DNA of 5,350 nt, from NCBI GenBank assembly GCA_002869465.1, contig PKSW01000106.1, positions 1 through 5,350 on the forward strand, in the 5' to 3' direction. The position numbers were made by a program, and so were the translations under genes. The stretch's first letter is position 1; each line of letters opens with the position of its first letter. Source of the stretch: Marinilabiliales bacterium. Lineage in GTDB: Bacteria; Bacteroidota; Bacteroidia; Bacteroidales; F082. The notes below the pieces were generated by a model that made no database searches, was not told where the DNA came from, and saw only the letters and a list, made by a program, of their open reading frames with translations. Below, piece by piece: positions 1-5,350 of the stretch.

Positions 1-37
1 GATATGAAGTGTATTTTTTTTCATCATTCAACAAATT

Positions 38-841
38 TTAAATAGTGCTAAGAATCCAGTAAATACCCACAATAATGGCACTTATGCCTACAATGCCCGT
101 AATAATTTTCAATAGTGTATCCCGTTTTTGTTTGCTGGCTTTTTTAGCAACAAAGCCCAAAATGACAGAGAATACGACCATTGCCAGTATGGTACCAAAA
201 CCAAATCCAATAAGGTACAAAGCAGAATCGAAATTACTTGGAAAAGCCAGGGTTGGCAACAAGCTGATAAAATGCGAAACACCCGCTAAACCATGGATGA
301 TACCGATACCCAAAGCTGCCCAGTAGGTCTGCCGTTCGTGCTTTTTATGCACGTGAATATGAACTGATTTGTCTTTATGGTGGTGGTGATGCTTATGCAC
401 AAAAATGTCACCTTCATTGGTTTTATGCGTATGAACGTGTTTGTGTTTTGTTGATGTATTGAAGTTTAGCAACCTGGCCAATGACCATAGTCCGATAATT
501 ATCAGCAGCCCTCCTACAATTTTTTCACTGTTCTCTGAAATGAATTCTACAGGTATTAATTCCCTGAAATAATAAAACAACACGCCAACAAGCAGCATAC
601 CGATCAAATGACCGATGCCCCAGGCCATGCCAATTAACCAGGCTCTTATTTTTACATTCACGGCGAGTGGCCCCACGGCTGCCAGGTGATCAGGCCCGGA
701 AAGCACATGCGCCGTAGCAGCAATAATACCAAAAAACAATGGATAAGTGGCCAGTGAACCATAGGTATGGGATGCATCCGAATGAAGTAAAATCAACATG
801 AGATTGGATAAAACCGGAAAGCCTTCGAACAATGCCGTCAT
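38..841 (-). CDS. UreH/NiCoT-like metal transport membrane protein with His-rich loop
   Basis: A 267-residue integral membrane protein with about six predicted helices (roughly residues 32-50, 66-91, 107-125, 173-199, 206-232, 242-265). The first carries HVLSGPDH (H45, D51, H52), close to the metal-binding HxxxxDH signature of nickel/cobalt permeases and typical of UreH-like proteins. Further helix histidines are H78 (GIGH) and H183/H190 (HGLAGVSH). Between helices 3 and 4 lies a soluble loop with 14 histidines in residues 133-168, a common metal-sequestering feature of transition-metal carriers. The likely role is transport of nickel, cobalt or a related divalent ion across the inner membrane. 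The metal and direction are inferred, and no urease or hydrogenase gene is nearby. The ATG at 839-841 opens the frame. A second in-frame ATG at 797-799 (codon 15) could also be the start, since the conserved core begins near residue 30. The gene is divergent from the DUF2807 gene. Its 3' side reaches the window edge with no visible terminator. Confidence 0.8.
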   Translation of the reverse strand: MTALFEGFPVLSNLMLILLHSDASHTYGSLATYPLFFGIIAATAHVLSGPDHLAAVGPLAVNVKIRAWLIGMAWGIGHLIGMLLVGVLFYYFRELIPVEFISENSEKIVGGLLIIIGLWSLARLLNFNTSTKHKHVHTHKTNEGDIFVHKHHHHHKDKSVHIHVHKKHERQTYWAALGIGIIHGLAGVSHFISLLPTLAFPSNFDSALYLIGFGFGTILAMVVFSVILGFVAKKASKQKRDTLLKIITGIVGISAIIVGIYWILSTI

Positions 842-858
842 ACTGCCATAATTTTTTT

Positions 859-866
859 CAAATATA
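859..866 (-). promoter_or_regulatory. Candidate -7 box for the metal transporter gene
   Basis: Read on the minus strand this is TATATTTG, an exact match to the Bacteroidota -7 consensus TAnnTTTG, placed 17 bases before the ATG at 841. No TTG-type -33 element occurs at the usual 17-23 base spacing (the nearest TTG is 31 bases away), and such a short box is expected by chance in AT-rich DNA. The position is right, but support is weak. Confidence 0.3.
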
Positions 867-889
867 GAGTTTTACAGTATTTTAGCGTT

Positions 890-897
890 TATTTTTG
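890..897 (+). promoter_or_regulatory. Candidate -7 box for the DUF2807-truA pair
   Basis: TATTTTTG is an exact match to the Bacteroidota -7 consensus TAnnTTTG on the plus strand. It would give a leader of about 80 bases before the ATG at 983. No clear TTG element lies 17-23 bases upstream. A second, imperfect box (TATTTTTA, 959-966) is closer to the gene and is an alternative. Together with the minus-strand box at 859-866 it makes the 842-982 gap a plausible divergent promoter region. Confidence 0.28.
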
Positions 898-982
898 CAA
901 CTTCTTTACTTCATTATTGTCTTTTATATGAAAGAAGATCGATTGTAAAATTGTCCGTATTTTTAAACAAAATTTTAAACAC

Positions 983-1687
983 ATGAAACATACAACCTTA
1001 TTTATTGTCTTACTCTTTTTATATGTTGGAATCCGGGTAAATGCGCAGGCCGTGAAAGATTGCAGCGTAACATCGTTTAATGAAGTAATTTTTGAAGGTT
1101 CAGCCCGGTGGGTATTGATACCGTCAAGCGAAGAAAAGGTCGTTATTGAAAGTAAAAGTGAAGATGTGTTCGACTATATTGATATAAAACAAAGTGCCGG
1201 GGAACTGACTATCAATACTACGGATAAACAGAAAAATATCACTCAATTGTTTAAATCGGTGACGATAAAAGTGTATTTCAAATCATTGCAAAGTGTTTCG
1301 CTATCAGGAACCGGGTCAGTAATCACCGATAATACCATAGAAGCAAATAAACTGACCTTGAAACTGAGTGGCAGTGGGAATATGGACCTCGATGTAAAAT
1401 GTTCCCAATTTGAAGGGCATATGTACGGAACAGGTGAACTGGAAGTAAGCGGAGATGCTGATAAAGCCGTTGTAAAGGTAGATGGGGTTGGTGGATTTGA
1501 TGGTTATGAATTGATCACAAAAAATATGGATGTAACCGTTTCAGGAGTGGGTGGAGCTAAAGTAAATGCGACCAAAACACTAACAGCTACATTAAATGGT
1601 GTGGGTTCCATCAGGTACAAAGGCGATCCGGAAACGAAGAATTTCGATACCAACGGGGTAGGAGCAATTAAAAAAGCAAAGGATTGA
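983..1687 (+). CDS. Secreted DUF2807 (head GIN domain) protein
   Basis: A 234-residue exported protein. Residues 1-23 form a Sec signal peptide (positive start MKH, hydrophobic core, probable signal peptidase I cut after NAQA). The rest matches the DUF2807 family (putative autotransporter adhesin, head GIN domain) common in Bacteroidota. It begins with the usual SFNEVIFEGSARWVLIP strand pair, followed by a series of short strands and glycine turns. Seven xxGxGxx turns start at residues 107, 128, 147, 166, 186, 204 and 223, a spacing of 18-21 residues, which fits a parallel beta-solenoid. The mature protein has a single Cys in this repeat part (C140) and one near the N-terminus (C27). There is no lipobox, so it is probably free in the periplasm or outside. 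The molecular role is unknown; the family's adhesin label is only a prediction. The ATG at 983 follows an A-rich stretch without Shine-Dalgarno sequence. truA starts 24 bases after its stop, so the two are probably co-transcribed. Confidence 0.88.
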   Translation: MKHTTLFIVLLFLYVGIRVNAQAVKDCSVTSFNEVIFEGSARWVLIPSSEEKVVIESKSEDVFDYIDIKQSAGELTINTTDKQKNITQLFKSVTIKVYFKSLQSVSLSGTGSVITDNTIEANKLTLKLSGSGNMDLDVKCSQFEGHMYGTGELEVSGDADKAVVKVDGVGGFDGYELITKNMDVTVSGVGGAKVNATKTLTATLNGVGSIRYKGDPETKNFDTNGVGAIKKAKD

Positions 1688-1711
1688 TTTTAACCTGATA
1701 TATTAATCAAA

Positions 1712-2473
1712 TTGCATCGTTATTTCATAAAGCTAGCCTATAAAGGCACCCATTATCATGGTTGGCAAATCCAGGATAATGCCCATACAGTGCAGGCTGA
1801 ATTAAACCAAAAAATATCCCTGATGCTGGGCGAAACTGTGAATCTCGTTGGATGCGGCAGGACGGATACAGGGGTGCATGCCATGGAGTTTTATGCCCAT
1901 TTTGATATTTCAAAGGAACTGGATCAACTGGATCACCTGGCCTACAAACTAAACGGTTTTCTCCCGGAAGACATCGTTGTTTTTGAAATTTTCGAGGTAC
2001 CAACTGATTTTCACGCGCGTTTTGATGCACAAAGCAGGACTTACAAATACGATATTAGTCAGCGAAAAAATCCATTTGCAATGGGGCAGACCTTTTATTA
2101 TCACGGACAGCTTGATGTTGTAAAAATGAATGCGGCCTGTGAGATTTTATATGAATATACGGATTTTACCAGTTTTTCGAAATTGCATACCCAGACCAAA
2201 ACCAATCATTGCACCATTTATAAGGCGAAATGGGAAAAGGTAGGAGATGAACTGGTTTTTACCATTCAGGCAGATCGTTTTTTACGGAATATGGTACGGG
2301 CTATTGTGGGCACCATGCTTGAGATTGGAAGTGGAAAACTGCAAGTGGATGAACTGCATCGGATTATCGAGGCCAAAGACCGTTCCGATGCAGGTTTCTC
2401 AGTACCCGCGGAGGGATTGTTTTTGGAGAAGGTGGTCTATGATTTTCCTAAAAAACCGCAAATAAAGCCATAA
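1712..2473 (+). CDS. truA: tRNA pseudouridine(38-40) synthase TruA
   Basis: A 253-residue cytoplasmic enzyme that isomerises uridines 38-40 in the anticodon stem-loop of many tRNAs to pseudouridine. Visible family landmarks are the N-terminal strand RYFIKLAYKGTHYHGWQ, the catalytic loop GRTDTGVHA with nucleophile D52, FHARFDAQSRTYKY (residues 100-113), the C-terminal block FLRNMVRAIVGTMLEIGSG (190-208) and the closing SVPAEGLFLEKVVYD (230-244). Length is normal for bacterial TruA and all key elements are intact. The start is a TTG at 1712-1714. An in-frame stop at 1691-1693 and the absence of any in-frame ATG or GTG between it and the conserved N-terminus leave no better choice, while the first internal ATG (codon 38) would remove part of the RNA-binding fold. 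No Shine-Dalgarno sequence is seen. It lies 24 bases after the DUF2807 gene and has no obvious promoter of its own. The functional link between the two genes is unclear. Confidence 0.96.
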   Translation: MHRYFIKLAYKGTHYHGWQIQDNAHTVQAELNQKISLMLGETVNLVGCGRTDTGVHAMEFYAHFDISKELDQLDHLAYKLNGFLPEDIVVFEIFEVPTDFHARFDAQSRTYKYDISQRKNPFAMGQTFYYHGQLDVVKMNAACEILYEYTDFTSFSKLHTQTKTNHCTIYKAKWEKVGDELVFTIQADRFLRNMVRAIVGTMLEIGSGKLQVDELHRIIEAKDRSDAGFSVPAEGLFLEKVVYDFPKKPQIKP

Positions 2474-2542
2474 AATCCTGATACTCGTGCGAATTCCTTT
2501 TGCATTTGCATGATGTTTTTTACTTCAAATTGAAAGAAACGT

Positions 2543-2572
2543 TGTAGGAATGATTTAATACAAATTCCTATA
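2543..2572. repeat. Inverted repeat between convergent genes
   Basis: TAGGAAT (2545-2551) and ATTCCTA (2564-2570) are perfect 7-base arms around a 12-base AT-rich loop. As plus-strand RNA the stem can extend to nine pairs with one G-U. It sits 70 bases after truA and about 76 bases past the end of the opposing HAD gene, so it could help 3'-end formation for either transcript. No T-run follows on either strand, so it is not a standard intrinsic terminator. The rest of 2474-2648 shows no gene. Confidence 0.3.
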
Positions 2573-2648
2573 TACCAAGCTCATAATTAACATAAGAAAA
2601 TATCACTAGACTGAAGTATACTGGTAATCAAATTCTGTTTGATGCTGA

Positions 2649-3680
2649 TTATTTTGTCAATTCAGAAGGATAAATTACTTTCCAGTCAGTTTTCATGCTG
2701 ACAACATGCCATCCGCTGGTATCAGCCTCTTGCATCAGCGAATTGGAAAAAGTGCCAATCTTTGAATCAGCGCCATAAGCCCATTCCCTGATTGAATCTG
2801 TGTGGTGGACCAAACCCTGGAATGTTTTTCCAGTGTTACTTTGTGCCCATTCCAGCATTTGCCTGTCACCATCTGAGTTGCCAAAAGCAAAAATGGGTTT
2901 CTTGCCAATATGCTCATTAATACCAACCGGTTTCCCTTCTTTGTCATCAATAAAATTGATTTCAGGAAGTCGCATCAATACTGGTTTCCCATCAACATAT
3001 TCATATTTTACCTTAATGCTGCTACCCACGACCTGTTCAGCAGGAACACCGTAAACCCTGTCTGTCCAGGGGCGCATAAACTCAATTCCACCGCCGGAAA
3101 CAATAAATACTTTAAACTCGTTGGCACGCAAATAATCCATCAGTTCAAGCATGGGTTGAAAAACCATTTCTGTGAACAATCTATCTTTAAACCTTGGATC
3201 GGGGTGCTTCGCGGTAGTAATCCAGTCACTTACAATTTCCTCAAAATCATCTGTTGACATTCCGGCGTGTGTTAAGGTTACAATTTCAATTAAGCCATGC
3301 ACACCTGATTCCATCAATGTCTTCAAATCATTTTCAAGAGCAGCTTTAAAAAGCTGGGTTGTCTTCCAATCAGGATGTTCAGGTGACAAAACTTTAATGC
3401 GGTCAATGGCAAATAAAAACTGAAAATAAACTGGTTTCTCTGACCATAAAGTACCATCATTATCGAACGTTGCAATTCTATCGGCTGGTTCAACAAATTC
3501 AGGGCTATTTTTGTCAGTAACTGTATGAACAAATGAAATAATTGCCTCCTTGGTTTTGCCATCATTCCATGATGGAAGCGGATCTGTTGGTGCTGTTTGC
3601 ACTTCTTTTAGCTGTTGCTGGCAAGCAGCTAAAAACAGCAGAAAAACAAAAGCCAGGCTGCTTATTTTTTTCAATTTCAT
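2649..3680 (-). CDS. HAD-superfamily phosphatase-like lipoprotein
   Basis: A 343-residue exported lipoprotein with a HAD hydrolase fold. The start is set at the ATG at 3678-3680: it gives a basic start (MKLKK), a hydrophobic core and a lipobox LAAC with the lipidated cysteine at C20. The open frame extends upstream to a TTG at 3726-3728, but that codon lies inside the preceding terminator stem. HAD motif I is FDNDGTLW with nucleophile D73 and general acid D75, motif II is IVSGGG (serine S195), and motif IV is GNSDGD (residues 267-272), whose aspartates would bind magnesium. A lysine near 247 or in GKKP (260-263) could be motif III. Residues between motifs I and II form a helical cap (about 90-175), resembling the phosphoserine phosphatase-like branch. 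It probably hydrolyses a phosphomonoester at the membrane surface or in the periplasm; the substrate is not known. It follows the sulfatase gene on the same strand, separated by a strong terminator. Confidence 0.85.
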   Translation of the reverse strand: MKLKKISSLAFVFLLFLAACQQQLKEVQTAPTDPLPSWNDGKTKEAIISFVHTVTDKNSPEFVEPADRIATFDNDGTLWSEKPVYFQFLFAIDRIKVLSPEHPDWKTTQLFKAALENDLKTLMESGVHGLIEIVTLTHAGMSTDDFEEIVSDWITTAKHPDPRFKDRLFTEMVFQPMLELMDYLRANEFKVFIVSGGGIEFMRPWTDRVYGVPAEQVVGSSIKVKYEYVDGKPVLMRLPEINFIDDKEGKPVGINEHIGKKPIFAFGNSDGDRQMLEWAQSNTGKTFQGLVHHTDSIREWAYGADSKIGTFSNSLMQEADTSGWHVVSMKTDWKVIYPSELTK

Positions 3681-3699
3681 CGAAGTAAAATTTATTATT

Positions 3700-3733
3700 A
3701 AAAAAAAAGGCGGTTGGCTTTTCGCCAACCGCC
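3700..3733 (-). terminator. Intrinsic terminator of the sulfatase gene
   Basis: On the minus strand, a perfect 10-base stem GGCGGTTGGC / GCCAACCGCC (3724-3733 and 3709-3718) with a GAAAA loop is followed directly by nine T residues (3708-3700). It starts 16 bases after the sulfatase stop codon at 3750-3752. The GC-rich stem and U-tract fit a strong Rho-independent terminator. The ATG of the next gene on this strand (3680) is only 19 bases beyond the T-run, so the same hairpin may act as an attenuator or mRNA 3'-end stabiliser in a two-gene transcript. Confidence 0.9.
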
Positions 3734-3749
3734 ATAAAATAAGGTTAAA

Positions 3750-5350
3750 TTAGTTTCCTGTCGGCAAAGATAAATTAAATCCCTCCTGTTTAAGTTGTTC
3801 CTGAATGTGCTTGAAATTCTGGTATTTGGTAATCGTAATCGGACCATCATAACTTGCACTTTGCAGTTTGCGGGGTGGATATTCGACATATGTTTTCATC
3901 AGTTCTTGAATGGCTGTCCCGAAGGTAACCATGGTCCAGGTGCGTTCTGTCCAGTTGGTCATGAAAATATCATAGCGTTCCTGTGGGTCCTGGTATAAAT
4001 CAAAAATCTGAGGAACTGTTGCCACATACATTTCCGGGCCTTTCCAACCCCTGTTTGCATCTACAGCAAGGCCACCAGTCTGAGCACCATCATCGCCGCG
4101 TAAGTTAAAAACAGCTTTCATATGACCAACCCTGACAGCACCGGGAGACAGTTCATTTTCTGTAAAATAGAACCATTCATTCCGGGGTGACGGGCCAGTT
4201 CCCATCAAAACAGGTGTCATGTCATAGCTATCAAAAATAATGGGTGCGCCATCACGGTCTTTGGTTGGAAGATCTATTCCGGCTACGGATGCGAAAGTAG
4301 CCATCAGGTCAAGCCCACCTATAATGTCATGATTTTTTACGCCTGCTGGAATTTTTCCAGGCCAGATTGCCATGGAAGGAACCCGGCTACCACCTTCGCG
4401 GTCGGTACCTTTTGTACCACGGAATTGGGTGTATCCGGCATCAGGATAAACATCCTGCCATGCTCCATTATCAACTGTGTAAACAATCAACGTATTTTCA
4501 TAAAGCCCCAGTTCTTTCAATTTGGCAATAACGTTTCCAACACGCGTATCCAATTCAACAACAGCATCAGCATATTTTGTTTTGCTTAACGATTTATGCT
4601 CAAATTCAGGTGCCGGCATGTTTGGCTGGTGATTCTTCATAAAATTCACATTAATAAAGAATGGAGCGTCTGATTCGGCAGCATCTTCCAAAAATTCAAT
4701 TGCCGCTGCTTCAACATACTCATCTAAGTAAGGAATGCCAACAACACCTTTTTCAGGCGTATTAACATATTGTCCGTTCACTTCCCAATCCTGCTTCGCA
4801 GTTTCGCCGGCTTTGCCCGACAAAGCACCTTTGGTTACCTTTTGAAACATTTCACGGGTTGCTTCGGGCATATCCGGGAACCATGATGGATCAGCATACG
4901 TATAGGCATTGAGGTGATAGAGGAAACAATATTTCATTTCATCATAGCCCTGTGCGATTGGCAAAGCATAATCAGACTCTCCCAAATGCCACTTTCCTGT
5001 AAAATAAGTTTGGTAGCCAGCTTGTTTCAGTACCGATGCCAACGTCCATTCGGCAGCAGGTAATCCGCCGCCCTGTCCCTGGAAAGCCACAGTGGTCATC
5101 CCACTACGGTTAGGAAAGCGGCCTGTTTGAATAGCTGCACGTCCTGGAGTACAACTGGGTTGTCCGTAAAATGAAAAGAAGGTCATTCCATCATCAGCCA
5201 GTTTATCAAAGTTGGGGGTCGGCATACCACGACCTACACCACCTCCGTATGGTCCTAAGTCACCAATTCCTGTATCGTCAGAAACGATCAGCAAAATGTT
5301 CGGCTTTTTGTTTTGTTTTGAATTTGTTTGTGCATTGCTCGTGACCGGTA
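3750..5350 (-). CDS. Type I (formylglycine) sulfatase, arylsulfatase-like, 5' end outside the window
   Basis: A nearly complete alkaline-phosphatase-fold sulfatase, 532 codons within the window, that hydrolyses sulfate esters. Numbering from the leucine codon (TTG) at 5292-5294, metal ligands are D6/D7 (VSDDTG) and D275/N276 (TVDNGA). The signature CTPGR (C48, R52; 5139-5153) contains the cysteine oxidised to formylglycine, and catalytic or sulfate-binding residues are K101/H103 (GKWHLGE), H222 (KNHQPN) and K295 (RGTKGTDREGGSRVP). All expected residues are present. The C-terminal part (about 375-514) carries the usual small domain and ends LSLPTGN. The TTG at 5294 is not the start: the frame stays open to the edge, adding PVTSNAQTNSKQNKKPNI, which completes the canonical KPNILLIVSDD strand and resembles the region just after a signal peptide (cut near SNAQ). 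The protein is therefore probably periplasmic or outer-surface. The substrate (aryl sulfate or sulfated glycan) cannot be told. No maturase gene is in view. A HAD lipoprotein gene follows. Confidence 0.95.
   Translation of the reverse strand, partial: PVTSNAQTNSKQNKKPNILLIVSDDTGIGDLGPYGGGVGRGMPTPNFDKLADDGMTFFSFYGQPSCTPGRAAIQTGRFPNRSGMTTVAFQGQGGGLPAAEWTLASVLKQAGYQTYFTGKWHLGESDYALPIAQGYDEMKYCFLYHLNAYTYADPSWFPDMPEATREMFQKVTKGALSGKAGETAKQDWEVNGQYVNTPEKGVVGIPYLDEYVEAAAIEFLEDAAESDAPFFINVNFMKNHQPNMPAPEFEHKSLSKTKYADAVVELDTRVGNVIAKLKELGLYENTLIVYTVDNGAWQDVYPDAGYTQFRGTKGTDREGGSRVPSMAIWPGKIPAGVKNHDIIGGLDLMATFASVAGIDLPTKDRDGAPIIFDSYDMTPVLMGTGPSPRNEWFYFTENELSPGAVRVGHMKAVFNLRGDDGAQTGGLAVDANRGWKGPEMYVATVPQIFDLYQDPQERYDIFMTNWTERTWTMVTFGTAIQELMKTYVEYPPRKLQSASYDGPITITKYQNFKHIQEQLKQEGFNLSLPTGN

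Noticed and set aside
13..20. Run of eight T on the plus strand at the left edge, possibly a terminator tail.
   Set aside because: No stem is visible in the 12 bases before it, and the window edge cuts off anything further upstream. It has the wrong polarity for the transporter gene.
838..849. Three-codon minus-strand minigene (ATG GCA GTA TGA) whose stop overlaps the transporter ATG as ATGA.
   Set aside because: It is too short to call from sequence, has no ribosome-binding signal, and such a pattern arises easily by chance.
2499..2510. Tandem TTTGCA TTTGCA after truA followed by a T6 stretch.
   Set aside because: Only two copies, no useful stem can form, and there is no sign of a longer repeat array or terminator.
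2627..2643. Inverted repeat ATCAAA-ttctg-TTTGAT just beyond the HAD gene stop.
   Set aside because: The six AT-rich pairs make a weak stem and no T-run follows on the minus strand, so it does not qualify as a terminator.
2910..3257. Plus-strand open frames across the HAD gene (also in the sulfatase region at 4329-4589 and antisense to truA at 1725-2030).
   Set aside because: Their translations show no recognisable domain and lie wholly opposite strongly conserved coding sequence, so they are antisense shadows.
3681..3728. Sixteen-residue N-terminal extension of the HAD protein from a TTG at 3728.
   Set aside because: It would be translated from inside the terminator stem and would bury the lipoprotein signal that begins cleanly at the ATG at 3680.

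Overview
The window looks like chromosomal DNA from a member of the Bacteroidota. The evidence is a DUF2807 (head GIN) secreted protein, exported proteins with signal peptides ending in NAQ-type sites, A/T-rich translation starts without a Shine-Dalgarno sequence, matches to the Bacteroidota -7 promoter box TAnnTTTG, and a moderately AT-rich base composition. The class or genus cannot be fixed from this sequence. Five protein genes cover almost everything. No RNA gene, insertion sequence, phage gene or CRISPR array was seen.

Left part (38-2473): a minus-strand gene encodes a six-helix membrane protein of the UreH/NiCoT-like metal-transport group with a strongly histidine-rich cytoplasmic-type loop. 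A 141-base divergent intergenic region with two -7-like boxes separates it from a plus-strand pair. The first of the pair is an exported DUF2807 protein built on a regular GxG repeat. The second, 24 bases downstream, is the tRNA pseudouridine synthase TruA, which uses a TTG start.

Middle (2474-2648): 175 bases between converging genes hold one modest inverted repeat and no gene.

Right part (2649-5350): two minus-strand genes for exported hydrolases. The upstream one is a type I sulfatase of the formylglycine class (CTPGR active site), whose 5' end lies beyond the right edge. The downstream one is a HAD-superfamily phosphatase-like lipoprotein. A textbook intrinsic terminator (10-bp GC-rich stem, nine-T tail) lies between them, ending only 19 bases before the lipoprotein start. 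Either the second gene is expressed by partial read-through, or it has a promoter inside or beside the sulfatase 3' end.

Functionally, the sulfatase and HAD lipoprotein could act together outside the cytoplasm, removing sulfate and phosphate from organic esters, but the substrate is unknown. The other genes look like ordinary housekeeping or accessory functions. I see no clearly new multi-gene system. The most interesting points are the terminator between the two hydrolase genes, the His-rich transporter loop and the DUF2807 repeat architecture.
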